In this document: positions 1-8,101 of the stretch, piece after piece
Layout of the letters: every line of letters starts with the position of its first letter
How positions within the stretch are numbered: the first letter of the stretch is position 1
Program-made: the position numbers and the translations under genes
Notes under the pieces: model-generated
The model's database searches: none
What the model saw: only the letters and a program-made list of their open reading frames with translations
Told to the model about the DNA's origin: nothing
Assembly: GCA_035705985.1 (NCBI GenBank)
Contig: DASSVP010000063.1
Location: forward strand, 1 to 20,829
Direction: 5' to 3'
DNA from: JACVRW01 sp035705985
GTDB taxonomy: Bacteria; Actinomycetota; Thermoleophilia; Solirubrobacterales; Thermoleophilaceae
DNA: 20,829 nt

Positions 1-22
1 CGCGCTGCTCCACAGAACGAGC

Positions 23-346
23 CTATCGCCGCTCGGCGATCTGCACCTCGGTCCGGTACGGCACGGTGACGGGGCCGCCTGCCGCCAGCGCCCGAGCCTG
101 CTTCAGCACCTTCGCGCGCTCGGTGTCCGGCAGCGAGGCGACGAAGCTGATCGAGCCGATTCGGTCGGCCATGCCGTGCGCGTCCAGGTGCTGCTCGTTC
201 GGGAAGACGTGCTCCTCCAGCGGCCCGAAGTCGGGAGCGAGCCGGAGTGGCTCGAGGGTCACCGGCGGGTAGTCGGGACGGGCGCGCTCGTAGGCCTCGG
301 CCGACCGCGCGAAGCCTGCGGCGGCAGCCGGGTGGATCCCGCTCAT
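23..346 (-). pseudogene. Internally deleted class I SAM methyltransferase remnant
   Basis: The reading frame encodes 107 residues. Its first 28 residues (MSGIHPAAAAGFARSAEAYE, then RARPDYPP) match in style the N-terminus of a family of class I methyltransferases, and its last 70 or so (from about DFGPLEE through SISFVASLPDTERAKVL) match the C-terminal substrate/lid part of the same family. The central Rossmann domain, including the DLGxGTG SAM-binding loop and motifs II-IV, is absent, so about 140-150 residues appear to be missing in frame (an estimate from family length, not a measurement). The ATG at 346 overlaps the stop of the acetyltransferase gene (ATGA), so it would be translationally coupled as the last gene of the ftsK-to-GNAT run. 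It cannot be a working methyltransferase as it stands. It may be a decayed gene, an assembly collapse near the contig edge, or less likely a retained small protein. Confidence 0.72.
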
Positions 347-897
347 GCCTCGAGGTCCTCCGCCAGCAGGGAGAACATCACGAGATCCTCGCGCACGCCG
401 TGCCGGCGGCGGTAGCGGCGGAGCGTGCCCTCGCGCGTGAAGCCGGCGCGTTCGGCCAGCTGCTGGGACGCCTCGTTCCTCGGATTCGCGAGCAGCTCCA
501 CGCGCTCGAGGCCGAGCTGCTCGATCGCCCATACCGCGAGCAAGCGCGTGGCCCGTGTGCCGACTCGGCGACGGCGGGCCGCCGCCGTGATCCAGTAGCC
601 GATCTCGCCCTTGAGGTCCGGCCAGTCGAAGTTGGCGAGACCCACCGCGCCGAGGAGCAGGTCCTCCGGGTCGACGATCGCAAGCGCCAGCTCGCGGCCG
701 GCTGCGCGGTCGGCGGCGGTCTCGTTGACGAAGTCGCGCGCGTGCCGCTGCGTGTAGTGGTAGGGCACCACCGTCCAGCGTGGGATCTCCGGGTCCTGGC
801 AGGCGGCGGTGACCGCCGCCGCGTCGCGCCGCTCCCAGGGACGCAGGAGGATGTCGCCGTCAGTCAGCGGCGGGCTTGGAAGCGGGATCGCGCGCAT
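343..897 (-). CDS. GNAT family N-acetyltransferase (RimJ/RimL-like)
   Basis: The 184-residue product reads as a single GNAT domain of the RimJ/RimL type, which moves an acetyl group from acetyl-CoA to an amine (ribosomal protein N-termini, small molecules or antibiotics in this family). Visible landmarks are the N-terminal ILLRPWERRDAAAV strand-helix, the GEIGYWI core strand, a basic Arg-rich acetyl-CoA loop (RRRRVGTRA) and the C-terminal NEASQQLAERAGF helix with FTREGTLR. The substrate cannot be told from sequence. An ATG at 897 preceded directly by a G-rich stretch is preferred; a TTG at 906 in the same frame is possible. Either start lies inside the end of thpR, and the stop overlaps the next ATG, so the gene is part of the same minus-strand transcript. 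The acetyl-CoA loop is richer in Arg than the usual RGxGxG/A. Confidence 0.85.
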   Translation of the reverse strand: MRAIPLPSPPLTDGDILLRPWERRDAAAVTAACQDPEIPRWTVVPYHYTQRHARDFVNETAADRAAGRELALAIVDPEDLLLGAVGLANFDWPDLKGEIGYWITAAARRRRVGTRATRLLAVWAIEQLGLERVELLANPRNEASQQLAERAGFTREGTLRRYRRRHGVREDLVMFSLLAEDLEA

Positions 898-1460
898 CCC
901 CCGCAAACCGTACGCGCCAGTGGCTCGTACAGGGATCCCTGCGGCCTCATCGTCGACCTGTAGAGCGTCACGACGGCCGCCTCGAACGGCTCGCCCGGCG
1001 GCGCGGGGTCGCCGGCGAGCGGCGGCACGCGCCGCTCGCGGCGCTTCACGCGCGCGAGTGTGATGTGCGGCCAGAAGGGGCGCTTCTCGGGGCGGTACCA
1101 GCCGCCCGCCTCCAGTGTCGCGGAGGCGCGTCGCTGGAGCTCCGTGGCGCGCCCCTCCTCGTCGTCGAGGTCGAGAGCGAACAGCCGTGGGTCGCGCGGC
1201 GGGAGCGAGCGGACGCCGGTGGGCGTGAGCCGCGGCGGCGGGCCGTCCGGGAGCGCTCCGAAGGCCGCCTTCGCGATCCGCTCGGCGGCCGATTCGTCCT
1301 GCCAGCCGAGGAAGACGAGCGTGACGTGAAGAGCCGACGGTGCGACGGAACGCACATCAGTCCGCGACCCGAGTGCGACATCGCGCCAGTCGACGAGGCG
1401 GGAACGGGCATCCTCAGGGAGGTCGAGCGCGAGGAAGAGCCGGGCCCGGGGGCCGCTCAC
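864..1460 (-). CDS. thpR: RNA 2',3'-cyclic phosphodiesterase (2'-5' RNA ligase family)
   Basis: The product has 198 residues, normal for ThpR/LigT, a cytoplasmic 2H phosphoesterase that opens 2',3'-cyclic phosphates on RNA ends and can join tRNA halves through 2'-5' bonds in vitro. Both catalytic HxTx motifs are present: HVTL at residues 45-48 and HITL at 132-135. The N-terminal RLFLALDLPEDAR segment is the typical opening strand and the KRPFWPHITLAR block is characteristic. The GTG start at 1460 overlaps the cinA stop (GTGA). An ATG further upstream in the same frame would place about 60 low-complexity residues inside cinA and is rejected. thpR is often found next to cinA, which supports the call. 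Its 3' end overlaps the acetyltransferase start by about 34 bp. Confidence 0.93.
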   Translation of the reverse strand: MSGPRARLFLALDLPEDARSRLVDWRDVALGSRTDVRSVAPSALHVTLVFLGWQDESAAERIAKAAFGALPDGPPPRLTPTGVRSLPPRDPRLFALDLDDEEGRATELQRRASATLEAGGWYRPEKRPFWPHITLARVKRRERRVPPLAGDPAPPGEPFEAAVVTLYRSTMRPQGSLYEPLARTVCGGCARSRFQARR

Positions 1461-2773
1461 GAGCGGTCGCGTGCGGCCGCCGCAGCGTCGCCCGCGGCCG
1501 GAGCCGGCGTCTCCGCGGCGAGCACGCGCCGCAGCATGTGCATCGCCACGGTGGTCGATCGGTCGCGGATGTCGGCGCGGTCGCCGGGCAGGCGCACGGT
1601 TCGGGTCAGCGCGCGGCCGTCGGACGTCTTCACGCTCCAGCACACCGTGCCCACGGGCTTCTCCTCCGTACCCCCGCCGGGCCCGGCTATGCCCGTGATC
1701 GCAACGGCCGTGTCCGCGTCGAAGCGGCCGAGGGCGCCCTCGGCCATGGCCTCCGCCACGGGCTCCGACACCGCGCCGTGCTCGGCGATCAGGTCCGCGT
1801 CAACGTCGAGCAGGTCCACCTTCGCCTCGTTGGCGTACGCCATCACCCCGCCCGCGATGTAGGACGACGACCCCGGTCGCTCCGTCAGCCGCGCCGCCAG
1901 TAGCCCGGCCGTGCACGACTCGGCGGTCGCGAGCCTGCGCCCGGCCAGGAGCTGCGCCACCTGGTCGTCGATCCGCGAGCCGTCCTCGGAGAAGATGTCG
2001 CGCTCGTGGCGCGCGCGCACAAGCACGAGGAGCTCGTCGTACACCCGCGCGGCGCCTGGCTCGAAGCGTGTGACCATCTCGATCTCCCCGCGCCGCAGGC
2101 AGGTGGTGATCTCGAGCTCGCCGAAACCCTCGATGCTCTCCTCGGCGTCCCGTAGCGTGTCGGCGAGGCCGGACTCCGGAAGGCCGAACATGCGCACGGT
2201 CTCCTGCCGGTAGGCGGTTCGCCCGGCGAGCGCCTCGCGCACCGCCTCCGTGCCGGCCGCCGTGCGCCACATCGGCTGAAGCTCGCGCGGCGGGCCGGGC
2301 AGCACCACCACCGCCGGCCTGCCGGGCACCACGACGCCCGGAGCTGTGCCCACCGGGTCGATCACGAACGCGCCCTCCGGGACCAGGGCCTGCTTGCGGT
2401 TGGCCGCGCGCACGGCGTCGAAGTCCCAGTGGCTGAAGCGCGCCATGAGCGGCTTCAGGATCGCGGCGATCTTGTCCTCGAGCTCCTCGTCGAGGACCAG
2501 CTCACGGCCGCAGAAGCGGGACACCACCTCGACGGTCATGTCGTCCGCGGTCGGACCGAGCCCGCCGCTCGTGACGATCAGGTCCACGCCCTGGTCGGCG
2601 AGGAAGCGCAACTGCGCCTCGATGTCCTCGGGACGGTCGCCGCAGATCGTGATGTGGGCCAGCTCGACGCCCAGCTCGAGCAGGCGGTCGGACAGCCACG
2701 GCCCGTTCCGGTCCCGCACGCGCCCGGTGAGCACCTCGGTGCCGGTCACGACGATGCCCGCTCGCGCGCTCAC
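1457..2773 (-). CDS. cinA: CinA family protein (MoCF-like domain plus PncC-type amidohydrolase domain)
   Basis: The 438-residue protein has the full two-domain CinA layout. Residues 1-170 form the molybdopterin-binding-like (COG1058) domain, with TGTEVLTG near the start and SGGLGPTADDMT at 69-80. Residues 265-420 form the CinA C-terminal/PncC domain, with ATAESCTAGLLAARL at 282-296 and TGIAGPGGGTEEKPVGTV at 360-377. Members of the family hydrolyse ADP-ribose and/or deamidate nicotinamide mononucleotide in NAD recycling; the name comes from competence induction in streptococci, which should not be assumed here. The GTG start at 2773 lies 18 bp after the RodZ-like gene and its stop overlaps thpR, so the three are likely co-transcribed. 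The last 20 residues are an Ala-rich tail. recA, a common neighbour of cinA, is not next to it. Confidence 0.96.
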   Translation of the reverse strand: MSARAGIVVTGTEVLTGRVRDRNGPWLSDRLLELGVELAHITICGDRPEDIEAQLRFLADQGVDLIVTSGGLGPTADDMTVEVVSRFCGRELVLDEELEDKIAAILKPLMARFSHWDFDAVRAANRKQALVPEGAFVIDPVGTAPGVVVPGRPAVVVLPGPPRELQPMWRTAAGTEAVREALAGRTAYRQETVRMFGLPESGLADTLRDAEESIEGFGELEITTCLRRGEIEMVTRFEPGAARVYDELLVLVRARHERDIFSEDGSRIDDQVAQLLAGRRLATAESCTAGLLAARLTERPGSSSYIAGGVMAYANEAKVDLLDVDADLIAEHGAVSEPVAEAMAEGALGRFDADTAVAITGIAGPGGGTEEKPVGTVCWSVKTSDGRALTRTVRLPGDRADIRDRSTTVAMHMLRRVLAAETPAPAAGDAAAAARDRS

Positions 2774-2791
2774 GGCCTACGAGACTAGTCG

Positions 2792-3538
2792 TCAGACGCA
2801 GGGGCCCTCGGCGCTTGGAATCTCCCGCGTTCGACGCGGCGTGAACGCGAACGCGATCGGGTCGGCGCCGGGTGTGACCTCCACCCGCTTGCCGTTCACC
2901 ACGAGCCTTGCGTCACGCTTGCCGAGCAGCACGCGAAGCCGCCGGCCCCGCCAGCGCTGCGGGGAGTCGATCGTGTTCTCGAAGACGACCTCCGTGCCCG
3001 GGCCGTGATCCACGCAGACGTAAATGGGCGTCGCCGGGAACACCCGGAGCGCGACCCGCCGCGGCGGAGGCGGCTCGGCCTGCGTCTCGGTGGCGGGGCC
3101 GGTCTCGGTGGCGGTCGTGGCGGGCCTGTCGGCCTGCCCCTCGCTTCCGTCCTCGTCGCTCGCCAGCCCGATCGCCACGAGCACCGCAAGCACCGCAACG
3201 AGCGCGAGCAGCGCCAGCGAGCCGGGGCCCAGCCGCGGCCCGTGGCGCCGGTCGCGTCCGGCGGCTGTCGTCGGACCGAGGGGCTGGAGCTCCAGCTCGT
3301 CCTCGCCCTCGTAGTTCGCGCGATACGCCTCGACCAGCACGTGCGGGTCCAGGCCCAGCATCTCCGCGTACGTGCGCAGGAACGTCTTGACGAACGTGGG
3401 GCCGGGGAGCATCCCGAACTCCTCGTTCTCGAGTGCGCGGAGGTACTTGGCCCGGATCTTCGTCCGCGCCTCCACGTCGGCGATGTCGAGGCGCTGCCGC
3501 ATCCGGGCCTCCCGGAGCGTTTCGCCAATGCTCGGCAT
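2792..3538 (-). CDS. RodZ-like helix-turn-helix membrane protein (HTH_25, DUF4115)
   Basis: The 248-residue product has a RodZ-like plan: a cytoplasmic HTH_25 domain at residues 4-75 (IGETLREAR, IRAKYLRALENEEF, PTFVKTFLRTYAEMLG), a short linker, one transmembrane helix at about 107-127 (LALLALVAVLAVLVAIGLA), a Thr/Pro/Glu-rich stretch, and an extracellular DUF4115-like beta domain at about 160-235. RodZ links MreB to the wall elongation machinery in rods; this role is an inference here because no mreB is in view. The ATG at 3538 follows the ftsK stop by 23 bp and fits the family N-terminus. Two cysteines (C175 and C247) sit in the outer part and could pair. The gene sits between ftsK and cinA, a position where the RodZ/YmfM family is commonly found. 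Confidence 0.86.
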   Translation of the reverse strand: MPSIGETLREARMRQRLDIADVEARTKIRAKYLRALENEEFGMLPGPTFVKTFLRTYAEMLGLDPHVLVEAYRANYEGEDELELQPLGPTTAAGRDRRHGPRLGPGSLALLALVAVLAVLVAIGLASDEDGSEGQADRPATTATETGPATETQAEPPPPRRVALRVFPATPIYVCVDHGPGTEVVFENTIDSPQRWRGRRLRVLLGKRDARLVVNGKRVEVTPGADPIAFAFTPRRTREIPSAEGPCV

Positions 3539-3561
3539 TGGCGGCGTATTCTGCCCGAACT

Positions 3562-5889
3562 TCAGTCCTCGACAGGACCGGCTACCGCGGGCTCGCTCAG
3601 AGCCTCGAGCACACGCGGGAGATCCGCCTCGGTGATCAGCACCTGGCGCGCCTTCGAGCCCTCGTAGCCCGAGATCACGCCGCGCCGCTCCATCATGTCG
3701 ATCAGCCGGCCCGCGCGCGTGTAGCCCACGCGCAGGCGGCGCTGGAGCATCGAGGTGGACGCGGTGCCCATCTGCACGACCGTCGCGATCGCGTCCCCGA
3801 GCAGGTCGTCCTGGTCGGGGTCGTAGTCGCCGTCGGCGCCGTCGCCCGGCTCTTCTGTCTCGACCGCCTCCAGCAGCTCCTCCTGGAGCTCCGGCTCGCC
3901 CTGCTTCCGCCAATGGTCCGTGACCCGTTCGATCTCCTCCTCGGCGATGAACGCGCCCTGGATACGCGCGGTGCGCGACTCGCCCGCCGGGCGGAACAGC
4001 ATGTCGCCCTGGCCGAGCAGCGACTCGGCGCCGTTCTGGTCGAGGATCACGCGCGAGTCGGTCTGCGAGGAGACCGCGAACGCGATCCGCGCGGGCACGT
4101 TCGCCTTGATCATGCCCGTGATCACATCGGCGCTCGGCCGCTGCGTGGCGAGCACGAGGTGGATGCCCACCGCGCGCGACTTCTGAGCCAGCCTGATGAT
4201 CGAGTCCTCCACGTCGGCGGGCGCGACCATCATCAGATCGGCGAGCTCGTCGATCACGCAGAGGATGTACGGCAGCGGGGCCTCGCCCTCGCGCACGCGC
4301 TGCTTGTTGAGCTCCACGAGGCTGCGCGTCTTGGCCCTGCTCATCACGCCGTAGCGCTCCTCCATCTCCTTGATGAGGTTGGAGAGCACGTTGGCGGCCA
4401 GGCGCGGCGAGGTCACCACCGGCGTGAGCAGGTGCGGGATGCCCTCGTAGTGGTTCAGCTCCACGCGCTTCGGGTCCACGAGCACGAGCCGCACCTCGTT
4501 CGGGGAAGCGTGCAGCAGGATGCTCGACAGCATCGCGTTGACGCAGCCGGACTTCCCGGAGCCCGTGGTGCCCGCGATCAGGATGTGCGGCTGCTTGGCG
4601 AGGTCGGTGCCGATCGCCTTGCCGGCGATGTCCTTGCCGAGCCACACCGACAGCGGCGACCAGCCCTTCGGCGCGTCCTGGAAGACGTCGCCGAGGTGGA
4701 CCATCGCGCGGATCCGGTTCGGCACCTCCACGCCGACCGCGGTCTTACCGGGGATCGGCGCGAGGATGCGCACCTGCTCGGCGGCGAGCGCGTAGGCGAG
4801 GTCGTCCTTCAGCTGCGCGACCTTCGACATCTTGATCCCGGGCGCCAGGCGCAGCTCGTAGCGGGTCACGTGCGGCCCGCCCACGGTCCCGATCAGGCGC
4901 GCCTCCACGTTGAAGTGGCTGAGCGCCTCCACGAGCTGCCCCCCGACCCGCTCGATCCCCTTCGTGTCGAGCTTCTGGGCGCCGCTGGAGCGCTTGAGGA
5001 AGGACAGCTTCGGCACGCGGTACTCGATGTCGTCGGACTCGGTGACGGGCGAGCGCCGGTTGCCCATCGGGGTCAGCTCCGGCTCTTCCTCGGGCTCATC
5101 GGCGGCGACCTCGGGCTCGTACTCCGGAACCTCATCCGCCTCCAGCTCCAGCTCCTCGAGCTCGTCCGTCTCGTCGACGGCGGGCACCTCCACGTGGGTG
5201 GCCCGGACGATCGGCTCGTGATCGTCGGGCTCCGGCGGGCTGATCGGCGGGAGCGGCTCGTAGGGCGCGCGCGCGGTCGCGGTCGTGCGGCGCACGCGCT
5301 CGGTCGTGCTGGCTGCCGCCTCGCGGGTGGCGGTGACGATGCTCGCGATGGACGCCCCGGTCAGGAGCAGGATCCCGGCGAGCAGCAGGAAGACGAACAG
5401 GATGTGCGAGCCCGCGGTCGAGAACAACTTCGCCGACGCCCAGAAGAGCGACTCGCCTAGCAGCCCGCCGTGGTGCTCGAGATAGTCCGTGTCGAGGAAG
5501 CCGTCGCGCGCGGTGTCGCCCGGTCCGAGGCCGAGCGAGCCGGCGGCGAGCCCGAGCATCAGCGCCACCAGCAGGCAGACGGCGCCCGTCTTAAGCGGGT
5601 GCACGGCGGGGATCATCGGGCGCACGACGATCAGCGCGCCGACGGCGAACAACACGACGGGCGCGGCGAAGCCGACGCCGCCGAACATGAACAGGATCGC
5701 GCCGGCCAGCGCCTCGCCCACCTCGCCGCCCGCCCAGTCGAGGTAGAAGACGCAGGCGAAGAAGGCGGCGAACGCGACCAGCGCGAGGCCGATCAGGTCC
5801 CAGTGCCGCTGCTCGAGTACCGGAAGGTCGAGATCGGGCAACCACGCCCTCCGCGCAGGGCGTCGCTTCCGGCGTCTGTGGCTGGCCAT
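3562..5889 (-). CDS. ftsK: DNA translocase FtsK/SpoIIIE
   Basis: The product is 775 residues, close to compact FtsK/SpoIIIE proteins, which pump chromosomal DNA through the closing septum. Four transmembrane segments lie in residues 31-182. A strongly acidic linker follows at about 219-275. The alpha/beta motor spans about 305-665, with Walker A GTTGSGKS at 440-447 and Walker B ILCVIDELADLM at 542-553, plus the family signature VDPKRVEL and ATQRPSADVITG. The C-terminal winged-helix gamma domain (about 695-755, ATVVQMGTASTSMLQRRLRV) reads the polar guide sequences. The N-terminus is Arg/Lys-rich before the first helix. The ATG at 5889 is divergent from the response regulator with a 51-bp gap, so ftsK probably heads the minus-strand run ending at the methyltransferase remnant. 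Confidence 0.97.
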   Translation of the reverse strand: MASHRRRKRRPARRAWLPDLDLPVLEQRHWDLIGLALVAFAAFFACVFYLDWAGGEVGEALAGAILFMFGGVGFAAPVVLFAVGALIVVRPMIPAVHPLKTGAVCLLVALMLGLAAGSLGLGPGDTARDGFLDTDYLEHHGGLLGESLFWASAKLFSTAGSHILFVFLLLAGILLLTGASIASIVTATREAAASTTERVRRTTATARAPYEPLPPISPPEPDDHEPIVRATHVEVPAVDETDELEELELEADEVPEYEPEVAADEPEEEPELTPMGNRRSPVTESDDIEYRVPKLSFLKRSSGAQKLDTKGIERVGGQLVEALSHFNVEARLIGTVGGPHVTRYELRLAPGIKMSKVAQLKDDLAYALAAEQVRILAPIPGKTAVGVEVPNRIRAMVHLGDVFQDAPKGWSPLSVWLGKDIAGKAIGTDLAKQPHILIAGTTGSGKSGCVNAMLSSILLHASPNEVRLVLVDPKRVELNHYEGIPHLLTPVVTSPRLAANVLSNLIKEMEERYGVMSRAKTRSLVELNKQRVREGEAPLPYILCVIDELADLMMVAPADVEDSIIRLAQKSRAVGIHLVLATQRPSADVITGMIKANVPARIAFAVSSQTDSRVILDQNGAESLLGQGDMLFRPAGESRTARIQGAFIAEEEIERVTDHWRKQGEPELQEELLEAVETEEPGDGADGDYDPDQDDLLGDAIATVVQMGTASTSMLQRRLRVGYTRAGRLIDMMERRGVISGYEGSKARQVLITEADLPRVLEALSEPAVAGPVED

Positions 5890-5940
5890 GAATCGTGCAT
5901 TCGACGGCGGAAGCCCGCACCCTCCCTACCATGGAGTCCC
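5890..5940. promoter_or_regulatory. Divergent promoter region between ftsK and the response regulator
   Basis: This 51-bp gap must hold the start signals for both divergent operons unless promoters lie inside the genes. On the plus strand TACCAT at 5927-5932 fits the actinobacterial -10 pattern TAnnnT and lies 8 nt before the ATG at 5941, which would give a nearly leaderless transcript. GGAG at 5933-5936 could instead act as a ribosome binding site at short spacing. No convincing -35 box is seen, and no clear -10 for ftsK. Confidence 0.35.
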
Positions 5941-6621
5941 ATGAGCGGACGCCCGCGCGTGCTCGTGGTGGAGGACGACGCCGACATCGCCGGTGTGCTT
6001 CGCCGCTCGCTCGACAAGGAGGGCTACGACGTGCGCGTGGCCGGCGACGGCGAGGCCGCGCTCGAGCAGTCCGGCGTGTTCGAGCCGGACGCCGTGGTGC
6101 TCGACCTGGGGCTGCCCAAGCTCGACGGCATGGAGGTCGCCCGGCGCATGCGCGAGGACGGCGACGTGCCGATCCTCATGCTCACCGCCCGCGACGCGCT
6201 CGACGCCCGCGTCGAGGGCCTGGACGTCGGCGCGGACGACTACCTCGTGAAGCCCTTCGAGCGCGACGAGCTCCTGGCGCGCATCCGCGCCCTGCTGCGT
6301 CGGCGCCCGCCGCGCGGCAGCGCGTTCCTCGTGGTCGGCGACGTGCGCCTCAACCCCGACAGCCGCGAGGTCTTCCGCGGCGACCGCGAGCTCGAGCTCA
6401 CCGCACGCGAGTTCGAGCTGCTCGAGCACCTGATGCGGAACGAGCGGATCGTGGTCTCGCGCCAGGCGCTGCTCGACGAGGTCTGGGGCTACCACCCGTT
6501 CGCGGAGACCAACACCGTCGACGTGTTCATCTCGAACCTCCGCCGCAAGCTGGAGGCCGGCGGCGAGCCGCGCATCCTCCACACGATGCGCGGCGCGGGC
6601 TACGTCCTGAGGGAGCCGTGA
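5941..6621 (+). CDS. OmpR/PhoB-type DNA-binding response regulator
   Basis: The 226-residue protein has a receiver domain (about 5-120) followed by an OmpR-type winged helix (about 128-225). The phosphorylation residue is D55 in VVLDLGLP, with the acidic pair E11/D12, T82 in MLTARD and K104 in LVKPFE, so all switch residues are present. The C-terminal part has the typical LTAREFELLEHLM, DEVWGY, VDVFISNLRRKLE and MRGAGYVLR blocks. The style is that of the MprA/TcrX group, which control envelope or stress genes. The stop overlaps the kinase start by 4 bp (GTGA), so the partner is clear. Targets are unknown; the third gene of the operon is a natural candidate. Confidence 0.95.
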   Translation: MSGRPRVLVVEDDADIAGVLRRSLDKEGYDVRVAGDGEAALEQSGVFEPDAVVLDLGLPKLDGMEVARRMREDGDVPILMLTARDALDARVEGLDVGADDYLVKPFERDELLARIRALLRRRPPRGSAFLVVGDVRLNPDSREVFRGDRELELTAREFELLEHLMRNERIVVSRQALLDEVWGYHPFAETNTVDVFISNLRRKLEAGGEPRILHTMRGAGYVLREP

Positions 6622-8096
6622 GAACCCGCCTTCCCGTCAAGCTGAAGGTCGCGGTGCTGAGCGCCGCGCTCACGTTCGCGATCCTGTGCCTGTTCGCGAT
6701 CGTCGTTGGCACGGTCGCCGAACGCCGCATCGTCGGCGGCTTCGACGACGACCTGCGCGCGAACGTCGGCGAGCTCCAGGACCGCATCACGCTCCAGCGG
6801 AGTGGTGACGCCATTGGGCTCAGCGATCCGGACCGCGACCTGCTCGCCGGCTACGCCGCGGGCGACGCGATCGTCCGCGTGGTCGACCGCGCCAACCGCA
6901 TCGTCTGGACGAGCGACCCCGATGTCCAGCTCGGCCCGCCGATCAGCGGCGTCACCGACATCGGCGAGCTGCGCGTCACCTCGCGGGAGCTCGTGGTCCC
7001 CTCCGAGTCGCTGCCCGGGACCTTCAGCGACCCGCTCCAGGGCGTGACCACGCCGATCGGCTACGTGCAATACGCGAAGCCGGAGCAGAGCATCCAGACG
7101 ACCGTGAACCGCGTGCGCCTGCTCCTGGCGCTCGGCGTGCTCGGCGGCACCCTGCTGGCGTTCCTCGGCGGCCTGGTCGTGGCGCAGCGCGCCATGCGCC
7201 CTATCGCCGGGCTCACGCGCGCGGCGCGCGAGGTGGCCAGGACGCGCGATCCCGACATCACGCTGCCGAAGCCGCAGGCGAAGGACGAGGTGGCCGAGCT
7301 GGCGAACACGTTCGAGGAGATGCTCCGCGAGCTGAGTGCGGCCCGCGAGGAGGCCGAGACGACGCTGGCGCGCCAGCGGAAGTTCGTGGCCGACGCCTCG
7401 CACGAGCTCCGCACGCCGCTCACGAGCATCCTCGCCAACCTGGAGCTGCTCGAGTCCGAGCTCGGTGGCGAGCAGCGCGACATGGCCGACTCGGCCCTGC
7501 GCTCGTCGCGCCGCATGCGCCGGCTCGTGGGTGACTTGCTGCTGCTCGCGCGGGCCGACGCCGGCCGCGAGGTGCCGCGCGGGCCGGTGGACCTGTCGGC
7601 GGTCGCGGCGGAGGCCGCGCAGGAGGCGAGCGTCCTCTCCGACGCGCACCCGCTCGCGCTCGACGTCCCGGGTCCGGTGATGGTGGACGGCGTGGCGGAC
7701 GACCTGCATCGCATGGCGGGCAACCTCGTGGAGAACGCCCTGATCCACACGCCGGCCGGAACGCCGGTGACGGTGTCGGTCCGCCGCGAGAGCGGTGACG
7801 CGGTGCTCGAGGTGGCCGACCGCGGGCCCGGCGTGCCGAGCGAGATGCGCGAGCGGGTGTTCGAGCGCTTCGCGCGCGGTGCCGGCGATGCCGCCCCCAC
7901 AGGCGGCAGCGGCCTTGGGCTGGCGATCGTGCGGGCCGTGACGGCCGCCCACAACGGCAGCGTCGAGCTGGGCGACGCCGAGGGCGGCGGGGCGCGCTTC
8001 GTTGTAACCCTTCCGGCGGCGGGGGTGACCCGCTCCGATTCCGACGCTACCGTGTTGGTCCAACGAGGCCTCACCCCCGAAACCTCGAAGGAGTAG
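6618..8096 (+). CDS. Two-component sensor histidine kinase (HAMP, HisKA, HATPase_c)
   Basis: The 492-residue kinase has two transmembrane helices (about 10-33 and 167-189) flanking an outside sensor region of about 130 residues, a HAMP linker (about 190-243), a short coiled coil, and the HisKA domain with phospho-acceptor H262 in DASHELRTPLTSIL. The ATPase domain carries the N box NLVENALIHT (369-378), G1 DRGPGVP and G2 GGSGLGLAIV (429-438). These features make it an intact membrane kinase for the response regulator encoded just upstream. The GTG start at 6618 lies in the GTGA overlap. The C-terminal 25 residues after the ATPase fold form a tail whose codons also hold the ribosome binding site for the next gene. 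The signal it senses is not evident; the sensor domain resembles none that I can name. Confidence 0.95.
   Translation: MRTRLPVKLKVAVLSAALTFAILCLFAIVVGTVAERRIVGGFDDDLRANVGELQDRITLQRSGDAIGLSDPDRDLLAGYAAGDAIVRVVDRANRIVWTSDPDVQLGPPISGVTDIGELRVTSRELVVPSESLPGTFSDPLQGVTTPIGYVQYAKPEQSIQTTVNRVRLLLALGVLGGTLLAFLGGLVVAQRAMRPIAGLTRAAREVARTRDPDITLPKPQAKDEVAELANTFEEMLRELSAAREEAETTLARQRKFVADASHELRTPLTSILANLELLESELGGEQRDMADSALRSSRRMRRLVGDLLLLARADAGREVPRGPVDLSAVAAEAAQEASVLSDAHPLALDVPGPVMVDGVADDLHRMAGNLVENALIHTPAGTPVTVSVRRESGDAVLEVADRGPGVPSEMRERVFERFARGAGDAAPTGGSGLGLAIVRAVTAAHNGSVELGDAEGGGARFVVTLPAAGVTRSDSDATVLVQRGLTPETSKE
8088..8093 (+). promoter_or_regulatory. Strong ribosome binding site for the period-five repeat protein
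   Basis: AAGGAG lies 8 nt before the GTG at 8102 and overlaps the last codons of the kinase gene. It fixes the GTG start and ties the third gene to the two-component operon. Confidence 0.75.
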
Positions 8097-8101
8097 CTCT
8101 C

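Noticed and set aside
1..22. Leftmost 22 bases after the methyltransferase remnant
   Set aside because: Too short to support any gene, terminator or repeat.
3433..5460. Long plus-strand open frame of 675 codons opposite ftsK
   Set aside because: It is antisense to a clear FtsK and its composition (His, Arg, Leu, Val, Asp repeats) is that of a GC-rich shadow frame; no family motif is present.
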